From assembly GCF_030272615.1 (NCBI RefSeq), contig NC_081408.1:67499546-67563545 (forward strand): DNA of 64,000 nucleotides. Reading direction: 5' to 3'. Each line of letters begins with the position of its first letter. Position 1 is the first letter of the stretch. This document shows positions 1 through 11,359 of this stretch, one piece after another. Both the position numbers and the translations under genes were made by a program. Under the pieces are notes generated by a model. It worked only from the letters and a program-made list of their open reading frames with translations, was not told the origin of the DNA and ran no database searches. This stretch comes from Cryptomeria japonica. Its lineage: Eukaryota > Streptophyta > Pinopsida > Cupressales > Cupressaceae.

Positions 1-222
1 CAACAAAAAATTTCTATCATTTACTTTTACTTTTTTTCTTTATTTTCAATAGTACAAGTTTTCCAATATCTAGATGTATTTAAGACCTCTATATAATAAG
101 GCATTTGTAATTCATTCTCTATCAGTTAGTCTGATCCTTGACTTGTTGATCAACAAGGTCTTGTAATTTCTTGAATTAATAGAAAAGGTTATTTGTGCTC
201 AAATTTTATATTTCTTTCAAAG
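1..222. other. AT-rich, intron-like sequence without a gene
   Basis: No open frame of note. It ends in a pyrimidine-rich stretch followed by AG directly before the PARP-like fragment, so it reads like the 3' part of an intron. This rests on the acceptor-like AG and on the fragment to its right; nothing independent shows that it was ever transcribed. Confidence 0.35.
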
Positions 223-336
223 GTGTGGCATGTATGGAATAATAAAGCATGGTTTGGTGTAGCCTGTGACCCCAAAACATGGTGGATTTTTTGGTGAGGG
301 AGTCTACCTTGCACCTGCAAATTTATCATGCATTAG
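223..336 (+). pseudogene. RCD1/SRO-like PARP-domain exon fragment
   Basis: RCD1/SRO proteins are plant nuclear stress regulators with an N-terminal WWE domain, a central inactive PARP-like fold and a C-terminal RST domain. This stretch is bounded by an acceptor-like AG and a donor-like GTAAGG. It translates in one frame to a segment with HGL, then PKHGGFFGEGVYLAPAN, matching the conserved HGxG...YGxGVYLxPxN part of the SRO PARP fold. A TAG lies just before PVTPKH, most simply a CAG to TAG change, so the exon is broken. No further exon was found to the right before the transposable elements start. Alternative: a fragment of a true PARP gene; the short GxGVYLAP motif alone cannot separate these. 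A second piece of the same family lies at 19.6 kb, also on the plus strand. Confidence 0.5.
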
Positions 337-540
337 GTAAGGAGATTTTTTCTTTTCTTGTTTTTCTCTTTCGTTATACCACTATTCGAAAAAAAATTAG
401 AGCCTGCTGCTATATATTTTCAAACTGTGTTATGTAAGTTTGTTATCCTCCAATATTAGTTGCCCATGTAGCAAATAAATCTACATGCATATATAAATAT
501 ATGATGATACAATTCTCTATTATTATAACATGGTAGAGAA

Positions 541-1026
541 ACATATTAAGAAGTTTTCTAGGTTAATTCATCTATTTCAATGAACATGGACTTGGCCAAA
601 GCACTTTAAAATGTATGATTTTTATCAAGAATAGGATCATCCTTCTTTGTTTACCCATATTAGGCACACTTTTCTAGATTCATAGCCCAAACACACACTA
701 GGAGAAGAGAATATTATCTATAATTAAAGCAATCATGAAAAAAAATAACAAGTCTATCCATTTTCTTACATGCATATGGACACCATTATGAAACTAATGC
801 ATTGTATTCCTACTATGGATCTTTCAAATGATAACATAAGTAAATGATATTACTCAATCCAACTAAATCTACATGTATCCTTATGCATATTTATCATAAG
901 TAATATTATTTTCAAATAAAAATGTAGCAACATTAATGTCTAAATATATAACAATATTTATATTAAATAAAAGAGATTTCATCCATAAATAAGATAATGT
1001 AAGTATTAAATTAGGTAGGTATACCA

Positions 1027-1040
<14 letters not shown>
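541..1040. repeat. Dispersed repeat, part A (second copy at about 27.93-28.42 kb)
   Basis: About 500 bp that reads nearly base for base with the sequence starting at 27926, from the shared TTAATTCATCTATTTCAATG to the shared GGTAGGTATACCACAT. No coding content. The right-hand copy continues through a short CA/TG stretch into part B; here part B is present twice, in both orientations, as the palindrome that follows. The repeat family is not recognised. Confidence 0.8.
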
Positions 1041-1097
<57 letters not shown>

Positions 1098-1108
1098 TGT
1101 GTGTGTGT
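1030..1108. repeat. Compound microsatellite (CT)n(CA)n(GT)n
   Basis: An uninterrupted CT run passes into a CA run, which ends in CACGTG and a GT run, so the last two parts are themselves an inverted repeat. The corresponding place in the second repeat copy (near 28.42 kb) holds only a short CA/TG tract, so this tract is expanded here. Apparent reading frames across it are artefacts. Confidence 0.95.
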
Positions 1109-1111
1109 GCA

Positions 1112-1610
1112 TATCATGATAGCTTTAGAGCAAGGGGATAGCTATGTTGAATAGACTAGAATACTAAGAAGGGGGGGGGGATCAGTATTCTACCCAAATT
1201 ATCAAACTAAAATAGATAATATGTTGATCATAACTTAATCTTAATTATCCTTGAAAACACAAAAAATAAATTACATAACACTGCCACAAAAAAGACACTA
1301 AAGATTTGTATACATGGAAAAACCAAAGATGTAATATTTTAGTAAATTATACAAACTATTGAAAAGTTATAACATTTCAAAGATTATTTATTATCATAAT
1401 ATAAGGTTAATCTTCTTTTAAATATTGGGAGGATGATATTTTGTAGAAAAAAAGAATGTGATTCATTAAGTGAAACTCAAATTATGTGAAATGAAATAGG
1501 TTCCTTTTAGAAATTATGTGTGTTGTGTGTTTTCACTCTATCCACTATGATCGAATTGTTCATGATCAATAAGAATATAAACACACACATGCACACACAC
1601 ACACACACAC

Positions 1611-1643
<33 letters not shown>

Positions 1644-2121
1644 TGTGTGTGTTTATATTCTTATTGATCATGAACAATTCGATCATAGTGGATAGAGTGA
1701 AAACACACAATACACATAATTTCTAAAAGGAACCTATTTCATTTCACATAATTTGAGTTTCACTTAATGAATCACATTCTTTTTTTCTACAAAATATCAT
1801 CCTCCCAATATTTAAAAGAAGATTAACCTTATATTATGATAATAAATAATCTTTGAAATGTTATAACTTTTCAATAGTTTGTATAATTTACTAAAATATT
1901 ACATCTTTGGTTTTTCCATGTATACAAATCTTTAGTGTCTTTTTTGTGGCAGTGTTATGTAATTTATTTTTTGTGTTTTCAAGGATAATTAAGATTAAGT
2001 TATGATCAACATATTATCTATTTTAGTTTGATAATTTGGGTAGAATACTGATCCCCCCCCCCTTCTTAGTATTCTAGTCTATTCAACATAGCTATCCCCT
2101 TGCTCTAAAGCTATCATGATA
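1112..2121. repeat. ~1 kb near-perfect palindrome, arms ~500 bp
   Basis: The left arm from ATATCATGATAGC reads into (CA)n/(TG)n at the centre near 1615; the right arm returns the same sequence on the other strand to GCTATCATGATAT. Only occasional differences were seen; for example TGTGTTGTG on the left faces CACAATACA on the right. Each arm contains part B of the dispersed repeat (about 1345-1600 inverted, about 1645-1897 direct) and, on its outer side, a G-tract motif like that at the copia-type LTR ends in this window. No TIR-transposase gene or target duplication was seen. The near identity implies a recent inverted duplication or continuing gene conversion. Confidence 0.9.
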
Positions 2122-5100
2122 TTCAAACAAAATAAGGGTGGGCCACTCATATAAGATGTGTAGTGGTGAAACTTCAGTGAAACTTGGTGTCTACCATGTG
2201 TCGTTGACTCACTTAAGAGCCTATCATAGTCCTCATAAGAGTATTTTTGCATATCTCACACAAGTGTGGATATTGAAGTAACCTGTCGGGTAGCCTAACT
2301 TCACCAAGAAAATGTGACTTTTCCTAACTTTTTAATTTATATAGTAGGCTAAAGAAGTACCACTTCAGTTTTTCCCTCTCATTTTGTCTTATGGGCTACT
2401 TGAGAGAGAATCCCTTCTACCTATATAAAAAATATAATAACAAATTTACGCCCAATGTCTAATGGAAGGCGAGGGGAGAGGAGAGAAGATACTTTTGTTA
2501 TTACCTTAGGGATCTAAAATAAAAAGTGTGCCAAAAGGATAAGACTCTTGAAAAAAGTTAATTAACCCTAAATAAAAATGATGTGACCCAAATTACGATA
2601 GAAAAAAGAAAACATGCCTAAATTACCCCTCCAAGGAAATAATTAGTAGTTTCAATGATTACCCCCAACGTTGAAGCACAAATATTAAGTTAATTTTATA
2701 AAATCCAAAATGAAATGTGAAATGGGATCTTGAACAAGATGATATAGATAGTTGCACCACTTTCTTAGGCCACAAAGGGGATAGAACAAAAAGCTAAATC
2801 AAATGCAAAATTTAACCTAAATAAAAATTAAAAAAACTATATGCAAAAAGCATACACAAAATTATACCTAATTTAGATGCGAAAAGATTATACATAGATG
2901 CAAAAAGATTTTGACCAAAAATCTGCAACCTATAAAATCATTAAAACCAAAAACACATGACAATATAGATCATATACATGATAACAAATGTCAAATATGC
3001 GATATAAACTAGTATATATGTGATATAAGTAGTCAGAGACATGATTCTGTTAAACTTAGATGTAGAAACACTCAACATAGAAGTGGAATAAAAATGTAGA
3101 ATGCTATCAAATCCAGAAAACCTCGATGTGGAATAAGAATATGCAGATGCTAAAAAAGATATGTAGACACTAACAAAGGACATAGATATATGATTTTATC
3201 AGTTGCAAATACCAAAATATGATCCACAGACATGATTCTGATGATCCTACAAAAAAAAAAAAAAAACATAGAGGCAACAAAACATGTCATAGACATGATT
3301 GAAACCTACAATCATCGCAAATATGATTTGCAACTTGACAAAAAAAATTTAAAATGTAAAATGATGTTAGAAAAAGGGACTAAGGTCCCAATGGGCATGC
3401 CAAAATATATATGGTGAAAATTAAATGAGAAAACTATTGTAAAACCAACTAAAATCCAATCACATAGAACACTAGTTGTACAATTAAGAATCCACCATAG
3501 ACTAATGAAGAACCCGAAACATTCAAATGAAAACAAAATAGAAAGAATATGCCATTCACATGCTTAGTAGGGTTTGATATCCATTGTTTCCTATCTCTAT
3601 TGATTTTGTTTGATATTCTTTCTCTCAGATTTTGTATTGTGTGCAAGAGCTCAACAGGGAAAGAATTAGGGTTGTGTAGATGCTTGATTATTTGATCGCT
3701 AAAAGGTGGATTTATTAAAAGTCTTAGTTGAATGACTAGGGTTGACAAGGATAAAAATATCCTCTTATATATAAGACACCTAAGTAAATGAAGGGATAAG
3801 ATTAAGAAGTCAAAGGATAAATGGTTGGCTAGGATTAAAGGGTAGGTAGAGGAAAATGGTAAAATAATAAAAAGGGTAGTTGGAGGAAAATAATAATGAT
3901 AAATGACAAGTGTCATGGAGGGAAAACGCTAATGAATAAATTAAATAAATAAAGATTTATTTAATTTATAGAAGAAGTGGGACAAATTAAATAAATAAAA
4001 TATTTATTTAATTTAAGGAAAAGATAATGTATTAATAAAGACTATCATTTATTAATGCATTTTTTTTTGCCAGGTCACTTAAAAATCCCTTGTTTCCATC
4101 TAAAAAATATAACAAAAACAAAGGCTTCTTGCAAGACCAAAGAGAAAACCAATATACAACATGATAAACATGATAAACATCATGAGAAATTACCTCTACA
4201 AAAGATAAAAATTTGACCTTTGCATTAAGGGAAAAGACCATAAGAAATTATGTGACTATTAGGCACACCCTACTTTATTCCTTTTAGATGATGCATAAAT
4301 AAAAAATGCATGAAGTCTTCTTAAGAGGACAAAATGATAGACTCAAGGTCTAAAATGACTAACAGTAATATAGTATAATATTAATATTGCACACTACCCC
4401 TAACCCTAAATAATATGAATAAATTCTATTAAATTATATATATATATAATTTTGTATTGTTTAAAATATTTATGAAATTATATTATATTGTATTGCATTA
4501 GAAACAATATTACATTATTATTATATTAGCTATTATCTATTATTATTATTAAATTAAATTTAAATATATATACCATTTTATCAAGTCATAACATACTTTC
4601 TAAAAATACTAACTAATTATATTTATAAAATAAAAAATAAAAATCTATTCTAACATTATTTCTTTTCTATTTTTTCATTACATATATGTGTTTAAAATTA
4701 TTTATGTTCAATGGAATTAAAAATAAACAATAATATGAGTTCTTCTCAGGTCACAATGGTGTCGTTATGAGCCTTAGCATTATTATGTGAAAATAAGGTC
4801 CCACAATTGTAACATCACTAGTTTATAACCCTAATTAATAATTCTTAAATAACAATATTTTAAATAATTATTAATTAAAATTGGAATTATAATAAATTTC
4901 ATTAAATATTTATAATTATTATTTTAAAAATTTAAATGATAATTAATAAATTCTATTTTCTATTTTCTATTTTTCAATCCTAAAATTGAATAGTTATTTA
5001 ATTAAAATAATCTTATATAATTTTAATTATAATTTTAAATCTTACCCCAATTAATTAAACATATTCTTATTAGTTACAATGGGAAACATAATTTAGTTTA

Positions 5101-5296
5101 CTTATTATTATTTAAAAAATGATAAATAAATTTTAATTAGTTTTATCCTAAATCTTAATTTATTTTGGTTATAATTAAAATCATTTTCAAAACATAACAA
5201 GAACAAAAAAAGGAAAACATAAATAATAACATAAACACAAAAAAGTAAAATTACATCCCACTAGCTCAAAAAATATTTATGTTGTGCTTGCTATTA
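2122..5296. other. AT-rich sequence, no supportable gene
   Basis: About 3.2 kb of low-complexity, AT-rich DNA with short A tracts and loosely repeated phrases such as ACATGATTCTG (near 3050 and 3228). The longest frame (minus, 3449-3916) has no recognisable domain and a low-complexity hydrophobic composition; I do not call it. No LTR pair, splice pattern or RNA gene was recognised. It could be old, decayed transposon sequence or intron. Confidence 0.5.
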
Positions 5297-5540
5297 AAAC
5301 AACTGTGATGAAATAATGTTGTAATGGGCTACAACTATGATGAAAAACTGTTGTAATGCATGTTGTAATGGACTACAATTGTGATGAAAAATTTTGTAAT
5401 CCATATTTTAAAGGACCACAACTGTGGTGAAAAATTGTTGTAATGTATGTTGTAATGGACTACAGTTGTGATTAAAATTTTTGTAATGCATGTTTTAATG
5501 GACTATAGTTGTCATGAAAATTGTTGTAATGTGCTATGGT
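5297..5540. repeat. Degenerate tandem repeat, unit ~43 bp, about 5 copies
   Basis: Successive units begin TTGTAATG and carry GGACTACAATTGTGATGAAA with substitutions (CTACAACTATGATG, CCACAACTGTGGTG, CTACAGTTGTGATT, CTATAGTTGTCATG). Spacing between successive TTGTAATG starts is about 43-44 bp. The first unit is partial. No coding content; reads as a decayed minisatellite. Confidence 0.8.
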
Positions 5541-6199
5541 TATTTTGTTGATGTTGGTCTTGGTATTGTTGTTGTCACATTATTGTTACGGGTGTTTTGT
5601 TGATGTTATTAATTTAAACCTATAATTCAATTCTTAATCTAAACATAAATAATTAATTTTATGACAAGCAGATATGTTTTATTAATATGAGAATGTAGCG
5701 CACAATTTTCTATCGGTCACTTTTTACAAGATTATTAAATTTTTCATTTTTTTTTACAGTAAATATTTAAAATTGAAATAAAAGAACATCAAAATCTTTG
5801 ATATGATAAATATATTGTGTATGAGATATAATAATTCCCATGGAAAGTTCCCACCACGAATAGCCTATTAAATAAAAAAGCACTTGAAGTAGTTTAAAGA
5901 AGAAACCGGGCTCACACTTGCAAAAGAATAAAAATAGTAAATTTGACTGTTGGATATTTAGGAGACCACTAGCTAGGCAATGAAATCAGGACATTCATTA
6001 ACTTTTTAACTTCTTGGACAAGCAAACTAAATTAAACCACCAAGGAAATGACACCGAGTGACTTGGGTGGTCGAGGTTATTCTTAAATACAGGTCGGGCT
6101 TAAATCTCAGACTTGTTTGAATTCTTTGCGATTCAAATTAATAGTGCAAATTTCTACATGGTTGTAAAACACTCAGTATTGTCATTGTGTTGGTTTGTT
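5541..6199. other. AT-rich sequence, no gene seen
   Basis: No feature could be supported. A stretch near 6047-6135 has a faint tRNA-like look (CCGAGTGACTTGGGTGG) but lacks a proper B box, so it is not called. Confidence 0.4.
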
Positions 6200-7056
6200 T
6201 GTGATGAATACTAAGAGGGGGGGGTGAATTAGTACACCAAAAAATACTGTACTTAAACACTTTAACAGTCTAGCAATAAATCGGTAAAACAGTTTCACAA
6301 ACAAACTAGTTAACACACATGCAAACCAAATAGAAAATAAGGCATTCACTGATAGAAGCATAATCACCATTACACAAGAGATTTTGACATGGAAACCCAA
6401 ATGGGAAAAACCATGGTGAGATGAAAGGAGATAAGTCTGATTAAAGACTACCTTGTGAGAGGATTTCAGATCCACAAATGTGAATCACCTTGTTAGAGGA
6501 TTTGCAAAGGCTTTTCTGGGCCTATTCGATTAAGGGTTTCTAACTTGTCAAAAATGTGAGCAATCAACAAGTGAATGAACTAGAAAATGACACAATCTAA
6601 TTGATTAGATCCATGGTAGCTCATTTCTAATGCATTTCAACATTACTTCAGTCTTCAATAAATCCACACTCTGTTATAGTACACAGACTTGATCTTCTCA
6701 GTTAAGATTGCACATACAAGAACTTCGTCAACCACCAAAAAACCTAACAGCTACACACATATACAAAACCCTAGACATGATGTCCTTAAAAGGAATTTGA
6801 TTTCATGTTGGTCCAATAGAATTACATTACAAGTTCCTAGGTTCATTGTATCTAGACACATTTGGTAACACGATACAAAATCACCATCAAAGTATCGGTG
6901 GATGGTAACTCATCACAAAAATATACCAGTTGGTAACTCATCACAGAGTATTACCAGTTTATACAACTTTACCAATTATCAGTTGGTAACTCAGAGTAAT
7001 ACCTATTCAATTAAAAAAATAGATTACCGATTGACAAAAATGAACACTAGAAAAAT
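6200..7056 (-). mobile_element. Copia-type LTR, left piece (split by the LARD-like element)
   Basis: Begins with TG and the GAATACTAAGAGGGGGGGG motif, and contains the phrase ATGGAAACCCAAATGGGAAA, close to the corresponding phrases in the LTR starting at 59414. The other end of the same LTR lies at 19234-19494 and finishes in TGCCAACA, the reverse complement of the TGTTGG start seen in the other copia LTRs here. The element therefore ran on the minus strand. The last five bases, AAAAT, are the target duplication of the inserted LARD. No second LTR or pol was found for it, and the normal C-rich polypurine complement is missing right of 19494, so it may be a solo or truncated LTR. Confidence 0.6.
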
Positions 7057-10000
7057 TGTAATGCCCCGCCAGGAAACCCTGAAGGGATAAGCCAAAATAA
7101 CACAAGAATACAGTGCAAATTTTTTTTTTTTTTAAAGATACAACACATAAGATGCAACATGATACCAAAGATTCAGATTACATAGTGGAAGACATCAACT
7201 AATCTCCTAAAGAGTTTCCCAATGAGATTACTTAATTTTCACAGTTCACTTAACTCATACAATTTATCCCATAAGCTAATTATCTAAACAACGAGATAAT
7301 TCTTAATCAGGATAATTTCTTTCAAAGGACGGAAATATAATCACAGCAAAGATTCATCCATTAAGATCCATTCAAAATCTTCATTCAAGCTTTTCATTTC
7401 AAATTACAAACCATACATCTAACAATCTAATACATTAGGATTTCATCATAACACAAGAGATCTTTCCAAGCATATTTAAATTCCTTAACAACAACTGAGT
7501 ATAATTCATTACTCTAAGTTACATTCTTTCCATATTCCAACTTAATGCATTTACAGGACGATTATACACATACATTTACGATAAATCGCATCCCAACCAA
7601 TTATGCATTTGAACAACATGGCATTCAAGATAGAATTGAATATAAGCATTTGAAGTTAATTCCAATTATCCACTTAACCATTCATCATAAATTAATCATA
7701 CATGATAAAGCTGAATAAAGAGACATAAGAGAATGCATCACATAACACCATAATGATCACGGAGTTCACCCCTAAAGGGCTACATCTCCGGGTCTGCTCA
7801 ACTGCAAGACCCCCTCTGATAAATAATAAAGTTAAGAGTACAAGAGGTTACACCATACAATCCAGCCATCAAGGCGATACATAACAATATACAGACGACC
7901 GCATCGGTCAATTAATACATAAACGATCCTTAAAAAGGACAGGATCCAGCTGAACATAATCAAAGCTAAAACAAAGGTCCAAAAGAGCATCCATAAAACT
8001 GAGCCATCACCACCCAAGGTCTAACATGAAACCGACACTCACAAGGGCAGCAAGAAAGGACGACTCACAAAGGTACTCCTAACAGGACGAAACGACAACA
8101 CACTAGCGAACGTAGGGACAAGTGTCATCACACAACCTGGTATGGATACCATGGCAAGTCTTCATAGGTCCCGGCCCATACACTGGTAACCCTGGCAACC
8201 TAATCCGAACTTCCGGCCCATCCAAGCCTCATGTGGACCCACACATCCTCTCGTGAAGACAAGGAAGATGGTTTGCCATTTCAGGCCTTCTCACAGCATG
8301 TCGAATCTATGATAGCACTCGTCTCATGTGTGAGGCACATTTATCTTGTTTAGAGATTACATTCTAATCTACTTAGGTTATCACTTATTAGACTCACTTT
8401 CGACGGGTTACCCAGCAGCCACTTTGGGCGCGGCCCCCAATCGAAAGCCACTTTCCCATACGACACTAGACTAAACTCAGACGAACTCAAAACCAAGGAA
8501 TACACATGGTCAGACGAACAGAGTTCAAGAAGAGAAACAATCATCTGGTCAAACATGACTCAAGGGTAATCACTTGCTGACGGTACTCTAACCTGAGACC
8601 CGATCAACAACGGTCAACCACAATCATCATTCGACTCACACACAAGGAACACGACCAACTATGACAACATCACAATACAATTGTCAACTCGGAATCGAGG
8701 ACTGAAACAGGAACACCAAATCATCCATATGACAGGGTCCTTTTAAACAAAGCAAAACATGCCATTTCATAATTAAAGCGAATACAGTAATTAAACTCGC
8801 AAGACAATAATCAGAAAAGACAATATTCCTCAAATTGATTTAAACATTAAAATCGATCAAGTTTTCTGCATGATCTAAAGTTGATTACAGTTATCTACCT
8901 CAACTAGGGATAATTTGTTCTTGGTTTTCTAACTCCTAAGGTTCAAGCATTGAACAGGCAAATTTAAGCCATAATGAGTTCTTAAACCAAATTCATAATA
9001 ATCAAATTCAGACAACCATTAAACAATTAAAATAAGATATTTAATCTCCAACAAGCATCATAGACATACTGGTCTAAAATCAATCTCTACAGATTTATAA
9101 TTTCAATTCCAGTTACATAATACGGATTACGGAAATAAAAATGTAGAAAGAGAATCTAAATGGAGATAGTCATTTCCAATACATATCGATTCAATTCAGA
9201 CACCCAACGATAAATATTTCACTACTTCTCAATTAACCAAATGATAAGTTCTAAGATGATATTTAATCACATCAATTAGAATATAATCTACCCAATTCAC
9301 TTGCGAAAATTCACAGTTGTAGAACTTAATTAAAAAGGGGCAAAATCACGAAATGAAGTTGAATGACAATTAGCCTATAAACTCCATTATAACATTGATC
9401 AAACTCAACTAGCATTTGCAACTATTATACCACCTTGATCAAAATTAAGAACTAAATAAACTTAATCATAACATAATATTTACAAATATTACGTGCATTT
9501 TTTTTTAAATGAAAAAAAAAAATACATAAAAAAAAATGTTTTCTAAAAACTTAATAATACCAAAAAAAGAACGCATTTAAATGATGTGGCGAGGGTGGGC
9601 CGTGCCCTAACCCTCGCCGCAGGTGAGGCTTCGCGCAGGGTAAGCCCGTGGCGGCGCCACTACGGTGCCCGCAGGCTCCGCTGCGCCCTGCGGCCACCGC
9701 GGACCTACGGCCACCGCAGTGTCGCGGCCGTGGTTACCAACGCAGGCGAGCGGGGGAGGAGAAAGGGCTGCGTGCGGGGGAAGAAATCGGGGGATGCGCG
9801 GGGGAAGGGGAGGGGAGCGGGTGGAGCTCCGCTCCCCGCTCTCCCAAACCCCGACCCATATTTAAAACAAATAACACGCCCCATCCGAAGACAATGAAAA
9901 CGCCCAGTCCAACACAAAGAAAAAAAAATACGTTTTGAAACCTAATTCGAACACAGAGTTCGGCTAAAAGATAAAAACGCACAGGGTGGGGGGTGTAAAA

Positions 10001-11344
10001 CAATTAATTTTTATTTTTTTTTTAAACAAAAATACACAGTCCGAAAATTACCACAAACGCCCAGCACAGGTAATTTGATAAAAATTCCAATTCTTTATAA
10101 ATTCGAATTAAACGAACTGCGTTAGAGAACATATATTCTTGATGATTTTCTCATCCTTAACAAACAGCCAAGGGTTTCAAATGCCCAAAAGCAAAGAGGG
10201 ATAAACAATACCTCAAGAACACTTCCAGCCAAGCTGGTTAATCTACCAAATCAATTCATAAACAGGGCATTCGATGGAGAATTTAAAACCGAGTTAAAAC
10301 CCCCATTTTCATTTTAAACAAAAACTAAAATGAGAGTTGGATCCTACCTGATCTCGCGTTCCTGGCAAGATCGGCTGAAGAATCCCAATCTCAGCTGCCA
10401 AAGCCTCCAATTTTCCATCTCCCATCCAAAACTTCTCCAAAAATTTGACCATCCCTCCATTTTTCCCCAATTTTGGGTTATATGGGAGAGTTGACCCAAA
10501 AAACTCTATTTTTGGAATTTAAAACTTTTATTTACAAATAATACTCAAAATTTAATCCTTTTCAACAATATCAACAATATAACTTGCTTTTTCAATTAAA
10601 AATTGATTTCCTCATTTAAACAAATTTAATCTTTCAATTCAAATAAGCCAATAGAACACAATTAACTCTATGGCGATAAAATCTAAAACTTTCTTTTCAA
10701 CAGCATATATAAATGCATTAATATTCAAAATCAGACATTAAATCGAATCTACTCCCAATTTAAAACGAGCAATTCATTAACAACGAAAATCGCATAACGA
10801 ATTCTCAATCAATTTAATCCATTAATCTTCAATGCACAAACGCATACTTAATCAAGATAATTACTAAGGACTAATTAACCAATTTAACCATGCACACCAA
10901 GCATGCAAACCGAGAAGGTCAACCAAACAGACGACTCGCAAACCCAAACAAACAGGGATTACCGACGACGACTGGCGATGCTCACTTGAGCACGACTAAG
11001 GCCGACTAGGGTCTTACGACCACCTAAACCAACTCTAAGGATTAAAAAGAGGTACACTCAAACCTACACATCCAGGTGAAGCCGAACCTCGCATTCACGC
11101 GGCGTTGTACCTGAAATTTCCTGCAACCAAAGATCATACATGCATACATATATAATAACTTAATGAGAGCATTAGTCCGATACTAATATCACGAATTAGG
11201 AACACTGAACATCTTGCATACAACTAGTGAGAAACCACATCAATAGCTGTGCGTTAAATCAAACATCTGACTTTAACATTATATTACGATAAACTAATCC
11301 AGATTAGACCAAGGTTAGAGATTGATTAGGGTAGGGGTACTACA
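7057..11344 (-). repeat. LARD 3' LTR (left copy), 4288 bp
   Basis: On the minus strand it starts TGTAGTACCCCTACCC and ends GGGGCATTACA, canonical TG...CA termini. Small open frames inside it recur in the other LTR only because the LTRs are duplicates; none has a recognisable domain. It includes a GC-rich island about 0.3 kb long in otherwise AT-rich sequence. Confidence 0.92.
9586..9880. other. GC-rich island in LARD LTR (left copy)
   Basis: About 300 bp rich in GGCGGCG, CCACCGCGG and GGGGGA runs, abruptly different from the flanks, which are A/T-rich with homopolymers. Apparent arginine-rich frames here are not kept in the other LTR, which has lost about 16 bp in the middle of the island, so it is probably not coding. 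A role as a CpG-rich promoter or regulatory block of the LTR is possible but unproven. Confidence 0.75.
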
Positions 11345-11359
11345 TTCTCCCCCCCTAGG
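11345..11359 (-). promoter_or_regulatory. LARD polypurine tract
   Basis: The minus strand reads CCTAGGGGGGGAGAA immediately before the 3' LTR start TGTAG. This is where plus-strand DNA synthesis would start. The gypsy element in this window has CCTAGAGGGGGAGGG at the same place. Confidence 0.85.

Noticed and set aside
1507-1726. Frames rich in HTHTHT or VCVCVC on both strands
   Set aside because: Translation of CA/TG microsatellite at the palindrome centre.
3449-3916. 155-codon minus-strand open frame
   Set aside because: No domain, a low-complexity hydrophobic and Ser-rich composition, and AT-rich flanks without promoter or splice pattern; likely chance.
4390-4415. Telomere-like CCCTAACCCTAA
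   Set aside because: Only two units; not an interstitial telomere array.
6047-6135. tRNA- or SINE-like sequence (CCGAGTGACTTGGGTGG, later GATTCAAATT)
   Set aside because: Only the front part resembles an A box; there is no GGTTCGA-type B box, no acceptor pairing and no poly(A) or target duplication.
7832-8017. Small frame repeated at 15734-15919, looking conserved
   Set aside because: Both copies are in the two LTRs of one element, so similarity reflects duplication, not selection.
9586-9897. Arginine-rich open frame over the LARD GC-rich island
   Set aside because: The duplicate LTR has a ~16 bp deletion and point differences that break the frame; open frames are expected in GC-rich DNA.
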